From positions 9,766,251-9,830,250 of the forward strand of contig OX637351.1 of NCBI GenBank assembly GCA_951799405.1: a DNA stretch of 64,000 nt, written 5' to 3'. A model generated the notes under the pieces. It was given only the letters and a program-made list of their open reading frames with translations, did no database searches and was not told the DNA's origin. Of the stretch, positions 38,601 through 46,490 are shown piece by piece. Position 1 is the first letter of the stretch. Each line of letters starts with the position of its first letter. The translations under genes were made by a program, and so were the position numbers. The stretch comes from Agapetus fuscipes (Eukaryota > Arthropoda > Insecta > Trichoptera > Glossosomatidae).

Positions 38601-41600
38601 AAGCATACATGACAGGTAAAAGTACAAAATAAAAAGTGGTAGGTTATCATTGTTATTTGATAAAACAGAAGTCAGTACATACATATTATACAAGGTATAA
38701 ATATTTGGTAGACATGTTATAATAATGCATTCATTGTAAAGTGCGAACACTATCATATTATATCCATAAATACAACAAAACAATTTACATTTCACAACAT
38801 ATCTATCATTAATGTACAAATAAAACAATATACACACATCAGTATCATTACTAATCACAGGTCCACCATATACATGAATTATTATATTATGATAGGATAG
38901 AGAATATAAAAAGAAGAGATAACAGAGTGTACTGAAACAGTGCAAAGGAAGTATAAAAAGAAAGCATTTAATATTCAATATTTTGTTCTGCAAGAAAAAG
39001 CATTTTTGAGTAGATTTTGCATTTTATTTTATCATTGGCCCTATGTTCCGTAGGAAAAGACAACTTAAATCTTTCGTTGTGCTTTGTGCAATTTTTACAT
39101 TTTGGAGGACCCTCCTTGTTTGTACAATCTTTGTACGTATGAGCACCTCCACAATAAGTACAGCATACGTCATGTTGGCCGTCTCTTTGCAGACATCTCG
39201 CCGCACTGTGCCCCCACATAAGACAAGAGAAGCATTGAGTAATTGCATTCGCATCTTCAACTGGAATCCTCTGATATCCTAAATTAACTTTAGCCTTCAT
39301 AAGTAATACTCTTCGTATAGTAGGGTCCACTTCCACGATGTAGTTTGATGTGTCATTATATTTGCTTTTAATAATTTTTTTAACACGGAGCATTTCATCA
39401 AAGTGTTGATCTGGATTTAGGGCAGAAATCTCAGAGTTTTGAGTCACAATGTCCTCCAGGAAATCATCCTTATCATAATCATTCTGTATACCTTTCAAAA
39501 TCATAGTAGGTTTCCTTTTTTTCAGTTCATCAACGTTAACATCCTTAAATTCGTTTTCTATGCACTTCTTCAATTTATGCGCATCATCTTTTCTGTTACA
39601 TTTTATGATGACTCTATTTTTAGAAATTTTTTTCACCTCCTCCACACTTATACCAAGATTTCTTAGTTTAATTTTTTGGTAAATTTCCTTAATAAGGTCA
39701 TGAGCAGAAGAGTTATTTAACGGGATTAACATTAGATTGTACAGATTATTAACGTTTTTCGCATTAGTTTCGTTTTTGAAAACATCATCGAATTTCACTT
39801 TTATGTTGTCAGAAATAGTCTGGATAGATTCTTCTATGTGATCTAACTTAGACTCTATTTTATCCTGCGAGGCAGCAGAGTTGACAAGGAAGATCAAGTG
39901 TTCCATTATACCACTAACAGCATCACTGACAGCTCCGCGCTGATCTTTAGATAGGATATTAATTGCCAGCAGTTCTTTGATTTTCTTTTGATGAATTTTA
40001 GCGTCCTTCAGCCTCTCGACGCAGGATAGGGAGTTGGAATTAACGGTTGTGTTCATTTTGTATGAATTTTTCAAGGAAATATAAATTGGAGATTGGTTAG
40101 GAAACAATTTGACAGCTGTATGATGAGAAGCTTATTAACGATGGTCACAGTAGGTAGGTAGGATGGTAGTAGTAGGTACTATTTGCTCTGCACGCTGTCA
40201 AAATCAGATGACTCGTATTGCAAATTAATAAATCTTTTAATTTGAGCACTGTTTATCTTTACAATACCAAACCCACAATATATGTGGCAAAACACACGTT
40301 CAGCTACAACAATATACACTTAGAACTCCAAAAATCAACAAAAAAACAGTAAAACTCCAAATTAATATAAATAAAGTCGGTTAATGCGTGTTACTGCACT
40401 CGATTCAGAATTGTCTATATTGAATCTCATTTATAAAAAAAAAGGCAGGATAAAGTCTGCGGGGTCAGCTAGTAGCAGGATAATTACTTGTGTAGCGTTG
40501 GTAGTTACCTTCATAGTTCCTCAGAGCCTGCCTCAGCTCTGGCACTGTCTTGAGGCACTGCCCTGTTGCATTCATATAGCAGGATAATTACTTGTGTAGC
40601 GTTGGTAGTTACCTTCATAGTTCCTCAGAGCCTGCCTCAGCTCTGGCACTGTCTTGAGGCACTGCCCTGTTGCATTCATATAGCAGGATAATTACTTGTG
40701 TAGCGTTGGTAGTTACCTTCATAGTTCCTCAGAGCCTGCCTCAGCTCTGGCACTGTCTTGAGGCACTGCACTGTTGCATTCATATAGCAGGTGTTGCCCA
40801 GATTACTGAGCCCCGCTGGCAACTCCAGCTGCAAAGCAAATATGCTGGTATTATTTAAAAAAAAATGGAATTAGAATCTGCAATCTAAAAATGTGGAATA
40901 CAAGGATTCATGAAAAAAAGGCAGGAATAATTTTTGTCATATTATGCTCGTGGGTTGCCATGGTAACATGGATTGGTTTGCTTGTTTCCAATCAACTTTT
41001 ATTCTAGGAGTAAAAGTGAACTCATTACAGATGATTCAATGGCTCACCTACATAATGTATGTATATTAGTTTCATTTCTTCTAGCATAACCATTCCTTTG
41101 ATTGTTGCTATGAGAAATGCCTGTCACCAATCAACGCAATGACAGCAATATGCTTCCCATTATTCTTATTCTCTTCCTCCAAGCAAGTTCAGAAATTTGA
41201 GGGTCTCCTTGGAGTACTTGACACTGGCTCTATCAATATAATAGATACAAATGTAACTAAGCTGCAGATATATTGAAACTGATTACCGCATGGTACCAGA
41301 AGGCAACACATGTGACAAGTGGAACCTATTTATTTTTACAAGTAAGGAGGCCAGCCTTACGCCAACCACTTCAGTTGAAGTTGGGGTTTTCCCAGCTCCC
41401 GAGGGGGCTTGTTCTTATTCCTTATGAAGGCTGAATGAACACGGTATTTATTTTGGGTTTGAAATAAACAACAAAATGGGAAATTATTTCTGACACACTC
41501 GGTGGGAATCAAACCCTAGCTCTTTGCATAGAATGCAAGCATTCTACCAACTGAGCTCCGACCTGACTTTCTGTAATCTTGGTCGTCGATACAAAGCAGA

Positions 41601-44480
41601 AATTCTCAAGCAAGATTCAATTGCTCCAAGGCTGGATGGATCTTCTGACAGAAATTAGGAAGAGAAACTTGTCAACTTACAGCGGAGGCTAGTTCGGCTT
41701 CGTTCATGTCCTCGACAAAGCGCGGTCTCTCCACCGGCTCCTTGGGAACGTCTTCCTCTTTGCTGCCGAGAACCAGCAAGGCTGCTCCCTGAACATACAA
41801 ACAATATGCTTCATCCAGGTGTGGTAACATGCTAAAGCTGCAAGTCCTGTACCGATGTGATCAGGTCAATAAGCCAGCAGACATCATTGGCCAGGTCACA
41901 TCCAGTGAATGGACAATCGGAGCCTGGAAAGAATGGCGGTGATGATGGACCCAGATGGGCGCAGGACTTTAGAAAGAACTAGATTGAGGTAGCTAGATGG
42001 AGTGGGGGCAGTGGCCATACAGGAGGAGGAAGGCGTTGACAGGCAGCGGTGGCTGCAGTTAATCAAGGAGACCAAGACCCCCACATGTTGTCATGCTATT
42101 GATGATGGTTAGATGGTAGATCCCTTGTCACCAGGACGCCAACTACAAACATTACTTTCAATCTCAACCATAGTGTTTACCAGAGAATATACAAAGAATA
42201 AAGCAGGGCCTCCAGGGAGTGTTTTAGTTTGCATATATTTTTGAATTGATTAAGAACATTGTGTTGACACTCACATTGCTGAGTTTAACGTTGCCCCAGT
42301 TGTCATCAGGCAGGGTGACTCCCTTGCAGACCACCTTCTGTCTCTCCGGCTGCACCCCGGTCAGCGCAAAGATCTGTGCCTTCAGCAGGATGGGCTCCTC
42401 GTCTGTGTTCACGTCCACAGGCCACGCCTCCTTGCCCCATTTCACTTTCACTGCAACACAAACCAATAACAACCCGGGTCAGCACGTCAATTGATAGACA
42501 ACATGGGGTCTTCATCTGGCTGGGTTGCTAGGGTAAAGGCAAAACAATAATATTTTGGTAGTGATTGCATGTCTCTAACATATATATGTCTCAGGACTTG
42601 TCAGGTAGCTAGAATGTCAGATAGCTACCTGTTAACAAAAGAAGAAGACATCCACATGAACTGTCATTAACAAATTGAAAAGAAATTGAAGCGCATCTTT
42701 AGCCACAGAAATTGAACCGGCTCAAAATTAGAGGAAGAAGACAGGCTGAGAATGACCGTTGGGGGAGAAATAGAGTGGAAAAACCCGTTTAAGCTCCGCG
42801 TCAGGCTGGTGGGAAGGTTATAAAAGCCGCCGACGCCCAACATTCAAGGACAGAATCTCTTCCAAGCCTACACAGACAGCACGGACCAGGCGTGGCCGAA
42901 AAAGATCCATTTGGGAGGCCTGAGTCGCCGTTATTTCCTGCACCAACCGCCCCTGGCCGCGCCTGGGTTCCCCGTGGCGGATTCCTCTGAAGGGCGGAGC
43001 CCCTGCTTTACCCGCCGCAAGTGCCCGCTTGGCTACTTGCTTTGTGCTGCTCGATATCCGGAGCCCCGTGCCTGAAGTTCCTCAGGAGGACGGAGTGCCT
43101 GCCCCGTCCAGCCGAGCGCACCAGTCGTATCGCTGGCGGAGCCCCGTGCCGCAATTCCTCCGAAGTGTGGAGCACCCGACCTCCTCCCACCAAAAGCGTC
43201 GCCGTGCCTAGAGGCCGGCGCCCCGAACATCGACTACTAGCATCCAAGCATCAGGACTTCTTCCGTCACAGTGAGAGTATCGAAGCATTTAATTCATGAA
43301 CTAATTTAACTCATATTAACCCAGTCAGTCTAGCCGGTTTGACGTGGTGATACTCTCAATTGTCTGTTGTAATTTAAAATAAACCCCGTCTTTCCTTTAT
43401 CTGGTTTTTACCTACCATCACCTATATTTTGAACCTCTTTAGCATCAGTGGAAAGCAAGCAAGGTGTTGGGCCATGAACGCCATCCTGAGGAGTCTCTTT
43501 TGCTAGCCGGGCATCTGCAAAAGCGCGCAACCTAACCTCAAAGGAGCCCCCTTGTCAGTTGCCGGTTCATAACCTCAAAATGGCCTGCCTTTCCATGGAT
43601 CGCCTGTAGTGAGGTCCTCAGTTCATTACAGACTGCAGTCCCATACAAGACTGACATTGGCCCTGTAACTGTAACTCTGTCGCCATTCCGCTAGGGGAAG
43701 CCAGAGCCTCTGCAGAGCTACCTCCATTTTTTCCTATACTTACATATCTCTTTCAATTCATTCATATCCATCACCTTTTTCATACATTTTCTTCTTTTAC
43801 GCTCACTTTGTATATCTCATTCTCTGATTACTCCAAACTTTTCTCGGCCGTCCCTTACCTCTTTTTGCTTTCACACTTCTCCGTTCATTCTTTCCACATG
43901 CCCAAACCATTTCATTACATTCTTCTATACCTGAACTTCCACATCCTCTTTCAACTTACATTCTTTCTTTACCGATTCATTCCTAACTCTATCCTACAGA
44001 GTTTTTCATGGCATGCTTCTCAAATGCTTCATTTACACCGTACATTCTTTGCCCGCCCAGAAAAGTTCCAAAATAAAAAATGTTCGGAGTCCTTTGAGAT
44101 GTTTGATAAAACAAGACAAGAAAAATACCTACCGGTTACATTTAATAGCGTGATTATAGTAAAATTTCAACAGAACGCTTTTCGAACCATGAAATTCAAA
44201 ATTCAAATTTTCGAATTCTTGCACTAAATTAAATGTCACCTTGTAGTTTTAAACGAAAAAATAATATTATCTGTAATAGAATAAATAAATAAAATGCTTT
44301 AAAAGGTGATCAATAGTCTGTTTAATGGTTTTCTACGTAATATTTCAATTTTATCATTGTTTACGTGCGGTCAGAATGACATTGAAATTTGACATAACCT
44401 ATTTTAGAAACCGGTGACACTGCAAATTTAAATACCGTTTTTAGTCAAGTAAATTGATGATTACCTGAATATTGCGGCAT
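26642..44480 (-). CDS. USP14: USP14, proteasome-associated ubiquitin-specific protease (11 exons, 509 aa)
   Basis: Coding exons, 5' to 3' on the minus strand: 44480-44465 (16 nt, MPQYS), 42450-42275, 41788-41681, 40828-40717, 33900-33627, 33071-32915, 32254-32189, 31695-31513, 29161-29020, 28273-28091, 26754-26642. They total 1530 nt with all phases matching and give 509 aa (human 494). Residues 1 to about 75 form the ubiquitin-like domain (VKWGKE, FALTGVQPERQKV), which in the family binds the proteasome. The USP domain follows: Cys box GLSNLGNTCYMN with nucleophile C114, QQDANECW, SGHY with catalytic H438, then DDD near 454-456. USP14 trims ubiquitin chains on substrates docked at the 19S particle. 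The intron after exon 4 is about 6.8 kb and holds a Helitron and a LINE. The 3' half of exon 4 is present three times in tandem. Identification is very secure; the fourth exon's splicing is the only open question. Confidence 0.96.
27716..27750. promoter_or_regulatory. Perfect 16-bp inverted repeat with two CRE-like TGACGTCA sites
   Basis: GCGAACCTTGACGTCA, spacer TTT, TGACGTCAAGGTTCGC. Each arm contains the octamer TGACGTCA, the consensus for CREB/ATF factors. It lies in the last USP14 intron. Whether it is regulatory or a small transposon end is unknown. Confidence 0.5.
28618..28691. repeat. Two identical 37-bp direct repeats
   Basis: Units 28618-28654 and 28655-28691 (starting ATCCAATATTGACTAAGC) are exact tandem copies in a USP14 intron. 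Confidence 0.9.
29195..29265 (-). mobile_element. LINE-B tail fragment
   Basis: Terminal 70 bp (TATAATCTAAGTTGCAAAG ... AATGCATGTCCACAAAC) about 35 bp upstream of USP14 exon 9. Confidence 0.65.
29315..29947 (+). pseudogene. LINE-B reverse transcriptase C-terminus (about 200 aa)
   Basis: An open frame with the C-terminal signature of RTE-like LINEs: LMYGSEAWT, LRWFGHMERM, GRGRPRKVWMD, then a basic tail ending WRLICNADL. The frame is 5'-truncated and runs straight into the LINE-B 3' tail (30063-30318). It lies in the USP14 intron between exons 9 and 8, opposite to the gene. This copy links the abundant short tail repeats to a coding parent. Confidence 0.85.
30063..30318 (+). mobile_element. 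LINE-B 3' tail attached to its ORF remnant
   Basis: Starts CCTTGACTTATAGGTTGG and continues with TGACCACCCATACTG, TTCACTTTGCCAATGTCACC, the GTTGCAGGGCTTATG block and TGTTTGTGGGCAT, and ends in TTAGATTATAGATAG repeats. It is used here as the reference for the other tails. Confidence 0.85.
30545..30606 (-). ncRNA. Hammerhead ribozyme motif in the Penelope terminal repeat
   Basis: Minus strand: GTAC, CTGATGA (30590-30584), a stem-loop GGAAAC-ATT-GTTTCC, GAAA (30567-30564), CCGG, TC, then GTAC. The core CTGATGA...GAAA...TH is complete. Stem I pairs GTAC/GTAC, then AATA/TATT after a small internal loop. Stem III is only the self-complementary CCGG, as reported for Penelope hammerheads, which are thought to work as dimers. 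The mirror copy at 31150 lacks CTGATGA. Confidence 0.75.
30644..31145 (-). pseudogene. Penelope GIY-YIG endonuclease C-terminus
   Basis: The open frame begins in element sequence at about 31145 (IRKPDSIRPAFYTNNKL) and continues to GVYEVRCGDCNRVYIGQT...IRMDEH, the GIY-YIG core, then HIIESGH and a low-complexity Pro/Ser tail. In Penelope elements this domain follows the reverse transcriptase and nicks the target. The polymerase part is absent here. Confidence 0.85.
33198..33285 (+). repeat. SINE-A head fragment in a USP14 intron
   Basis: GGGCGATACCTCAGTCGG (box A) and TAGGGTTCCATCTCC (weak box B). It looks tRNA-like but is diverged and is followed by non-SINE sequence; not a functional tRNA. 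Confidence 0.55.
34174..34204 (-). repeat. Truncated fourth copy of the USP14 exon-4 repeat unit
   Basis: These 31 bases match the end of the identical 104-bp units, including the GGG variant codon rather than the functional GTG. They directly abut the Helitron 5' end at 34205. Removing 34205-40472 joins them to the array at 40473 exactly as the units join each other. Confidence 0.88.
34452..34742. repeat. Long foldback palindrome with arms of about 130 bp
   Basis: The left arm, from the GATGCTGGAGTGAAG block through GAAGATCTTGATGAGAAC, is repeated in reverse complement from 34608 onward to 34742 with very few mismatches. A short GAACCGTTCTTGATG centre separates the arms. The arms include a CAACAGATCCCGG block also seen, diverged, near 22190 and 22720, so this is a dispersed family. 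Confidence 0.85.
35000..36395 (-). repeat. Head-to-tail array of five LINE-B tails
   Basis: Copies at about 35000-35180, 35270-35525, 35560-35740, 35890-36118 and 36130-36395 share orientation. Where the ends are clear they meet at the terminal ATCTAA-type repeats. They differ from one another by many substitutions, so they are separate insertions rather than one recent tandem duplication. Confidence 0.8.
36410..38536 (-). pseudogene. LINE-A ORF2, endonuclease-reverse transcriptase, 3'-truncated (708 aa remain)
   Basis: The N-terminal part resembles an AP-type endonuclease (QLNIRSI, LCETSI, GDINLNLL, DHIYLR, ADHYATAIS). From about residue 480 there are reverse-transcriptase blocks: YRPISILPALEKILEK, QYGFQKGRSTE, FIDFSKAFDTIDH and AGVPQGSVLGPILY. 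The frame stops just before the expected catalytic F/Y-ADD block, so this copy cannot encode active enzyme. The type is Jockey/CR1-like. The break falls at an AT repeat (36421-36447), after which LINE-B tail sequence follows. Confidence 0.88.
38968..40107 (-). CDS. LINE-A ORF1, gag-like zinc-knuckle protein (379 aa)
   Basis: An intact frame with a coiled-coil-like, Lys/Glu-rich N-terminal half (residues about 20-120), a central region with the RNA-recognition-like pattern common to LINE ORF1 proteins, and C-terminal cysteine clusters: CFSCLMWGHSAARC, then CCTYCGGAHTYKDC, then CKNC (about 300-345). In related non-LTR elements this product packages element RNA. It lies 5' of ORF2 in the same orientation. 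No host function is suggested. Confidence 0.85.
   Translation of the reverse strand: MFPNQSPIYISLKNSYKMNTTVNSNSLSCVERLKDAKIHQKKIKELLAINILSKDQRGAVSDAVSGIMEHLIFLVNSAASQDKIESKLDHIEESIQTISDNIKVKFDDVFKNETNAKNVNNLYNLMLIPLNNSSAHDLIKEIYQKIKLRNLGISVEEVKKISKNRVIIKCNRKDDAHKLKKCIENEFKDVNVDELKKRKPTMILKGIQNDYDKDDFLEDIVTQNSEISALNPDQHFDEMLRVKKIIKSKYNDTSNYIVEVDPTIRRVLLMKAKVNLGYQRIPVEDANAITQCFSCLMWGHSAARCLQRDGQHDVCCTYCGGAHTYKDCTNKEGPPKCKNCTKHNERFKLSFPTEHRANDKIKCKIYSKMLFLAEQNIEY
40473..40784 (-). repeat. 104-bp tandem triplication of the 3' half of USP14 exon 4 plus its donor site
   Basis: Three head-to-tail units at 40473-40576, 40577-40680 and 40681-40784. The first two are identical; the third, which is continuous with the exon, differs by one base (codon GTG, Val, instead of GGG). 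Each unit holds the exon end (QCLKTVPELRQALRNYE), the donor gtaact and about 40 bases of intron. The junction shows the heptamer CCTGCTA shared by exon and intron, so slippage or microhomology could have made it. A fourth, 31-bp remnant lies at 34174-34204 across the Helitron. Confidence 0.95.
41262..41575 (-). mobile_element. SINE-A, diverged full copy in a USP14 intron
   Basis: CTTCAGTTGAAGTTGG, TCATTCCTTATG-like body and an inverted head (CTACCAACTGAGCTCCGACC). Confidence 0.75.
41830..42105 (+). pseudogene. LINE reverse-transcriptase C-terminal relic
   Basis: Plus-strand frames read WMDPDGRRTL and VDRQRWLQLIKETKTP, like the C-terminal end of LINE polymerases (the W...D...W...A/D R..W pattern). 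Frameshifted. In the USP14 intron between exons 3 and 2. Confidence 0.5.
42630..43570 (+). other. GC-rich block with TATA box and poly(A) signal, LTR-like
   Basis: GGTTATAAAAGCC at 42816 is followed by a GC-rich transcribed-looking stretch with repeated GCCCCGTGCC / AGTTCCTC blocks and AATAAA at 43378. The base composition differs sharply from the flanks. This resembles a long terminal repeat or an inserted promoter-to-terminator unit, but I could not fix the ends or a target duplication. Lies in USP14 intron 1. Confidence 0.4.
43690..44060 (-). pseudogene. Degraded LINE-B reverse-transcriptase C-terminus
   Basis: In reverse complement, AAAATGTATGAAAAAGGTGATGG and GAAAGAGATATGTAAG follow the same order as at 29860-29915 of the LINE-B frame, with many frameshifts. 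Confidence 0.65.
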
Positions 44481-44836
44481 CTTAGATATAAATTAATTAA
44501 CAATTAACTAAACGACTATTACACAAGGAGATTATAAGATTTGTGCGGTTTGTATTTGAATGACTTTTGTCACATCACGATCGCAAAACAACACTGTTTT
44601 CTTCTTCTAAATTTAAAATGTTGCTATAGAGCTGCCATACACAAAAAATCCACCCCATAGAGAAGCGTTTTTTAACCATAAAAGCAGTAGGTAGGTAATT
44701 AATGAATAAAAAATATTTTCTACTTTGAAATGAGGTCGTTACATTTTTTAATTTGGAACTTTTTTCTCGGCGAGCAAACGTCAGTCTTTTATAGGACTGC
44801 GGTCCACAGAGCTGCGGTCATTGGTAGCGCATAATA

Positions 44837-45080
44837 ATCTAAAATGCAAGATATGCTGATATTTAAAGGCTCATAATATTGAATGCATGCCCACAAGCAA
44901 GCACATGTAAGTTTACGCTTACACATGCTGCATGTGGACTTACATCATAAAACCCAATCTCAAATGAACATACGCTCTGCAACTCTTGACTTTCCTGGAA
45001 ATAGGGGTGACATTGGCAAAGTGAACCATTTTCATAATATCAGAGGTCAGCCTCATACCAATCTATTAGTCATGGAAACA
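44837..45080 (-). mobile_element. LINE-B tail
   Basis: Minus-strand copy, diverged (CTTGACTTTCCTGGAAATAGG in place of the usual block). Just upstream of the USP14 start exon. Confidence 0.7.
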
Positions 45081-45309
45081 AATAATTGAGGCCTTGGAAT
45101 CAAAAAGGCCCCCAAGTAATTAATTACCAAGTAGTAAAAAAATGTTTATTAGCCAATCCCACCTCAACTTTCAGACAAGTTGAAACATTTTATATCTCCA
45201 TGGGCCCTCTTAGGTGAAAGCGTGTAGGGCTCTCATCACCCATAACAGTGCTTTTTGGTTAGTAACCCGGCAGCTTGATAAAAAATCTCCAATTTTTAAG
45301 TACCTAGTC

Positions 45310-45690
45310 TTATCTAATCTAAGCTGCAAGGATATAATTATATCATTTAAGATTTATATTAAATGCATTCCCACAAGCAGACGTGTATAATTTTGCGCTA
45401 ACATATGCCGCATGTGGACCTACATTATACAAACCCATCTCAAATGAACATAAGCCCTGCAACTCTTGCCGTCCTTCCCTGAGACGGGGGTGACATTGGC
45501 AAAGTGAACCATTTTTTCACAGTATGGGTGGTCAGCCGCATACCAACCTATAAGTCAAGGAACATACATGACAAATTACATTTTTAAAATCACTAAATTA
45601 TAATATGTATGGACATCAAAAACTAACAGAAAACAAATTTTAATTTAAAAAACCCTAGCCGCCAACATCACAGATTCACCGTCTTAGATA
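45310..45690 (-). mobile_element. LINE-B tail with the end of its ORF
   Basis: Full tail 45310-45570. The continuation to 45690 includes CCCTAGCCGCCAACATCACAG, the reverse of the ORF end (GGCGGCTAATCTGC...) at 29920. Confidence 0.75.
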
Positions 45691-45797
45691 AAAAAAACAC
45701 ATTTGTAGACACTTTTCAAGTTTTTTTATTAAAACAACACAGGTAGTACAAACAGCTCTAATGCTAAGACATTTTTAAGGATACACTTTAGTTATAC

Positions 45798-45851
45798 ATT
45801 CCAGTCAATTTCCTGAGGGAATTTCTTCTTAATTCTAAATTGACTGGAATT
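45798..45851. repeat. 14-bp inverted repeat
   Basis: ATTCCAGTCAATTT and AAATTGACTGGAAT are exact inverted repeats 26 bp apart, between USP14 and DMAP1. Confidence 0.75.
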
Positions 45852-46490
45852 TTAAACAATTGAAAATTCCAAATTTCTTAGCAGACACATGTCACAGGCC
45901 TGGTTAACTTGGGTCCTTAGCAACTGCTACAGACCAGTCCTGAACAGCCCAACGTGGTGATGTCATACATTTGCCCCGGTTCCTAAATCTAAGGACCAGT
46001 GGTTCTCAAAATTTTTTGGTGATGAACACTTTTGGGGAAAAAATATTTGACAGAAACCTAAATCAAACTCGGTCAAGTAGCATTTATCTGTATTGAACTG
46101 TCGACTAGATATATTATAGGAGAAGTATAATAATGTTTTTGTTTTTCACTATTCTTGCGGATCACTTATAGAGGCTTTGTGGAGCCCCAGGGCTGTTTTT
46201 CTTGTCTGAGTGTGGCTGCTGCTGCTGCTGTAGACATGCGATGAGACAAATGACAAAGATAAAAACTGTGGAATTTGATAACTACAGGTATATTAGAACA
46301 CTGGAAATCACTCATTATTTCCACCTACTTACTCCATTCTCTCAAAAAATGATAGATATCCGCCTTCATAACCTATTTCTAACCTACTCACGTAGATCTG
46401 TGATGTTTGCCTGCCGAAAAAAAGAAAAGAATTAGGAACGTTGCAGTGACATCATTTATTTGACTACACATTATGACAGTGTCCTCCAGA

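Larger units (their letters stand above)
36404..40130 (-). mobile_element. LINE-A, Jockey/CR1-like non-LTR retrotransposon lacking its 3' end
   Basis: ORF1 and ORF2 are in order, separated by about 430 nt without a convincing gene. The 5' part seems complete while the 3' part is missing, the reverse of the usual 5' truncation of LINEs. The element lies inside the Helitron and inside a USP14 intron, in the same orientation as USP14. Confidence 0.82.
34205..40472 (+). mobile_element. Helitron, non-autonomous, carrying nested insertions
   Basis: The 5' end reads TCTCTATACTATAAAACC; the 3' end is a short hairpin (GCAG...CTGC) followed by GGGGTCAGCTAG, then T. The host A|T dinucleotide is restored when the element is removed, as expected for Helitrons, which make no target duplication. 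No Rep or helicase reading frame is visible. The interior holds a long palindrome (34452-34742), five LINE-B tails (35.0-36.4 kb) and LINE-A (36.4-40.1 kb). Confidence 0.82.
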
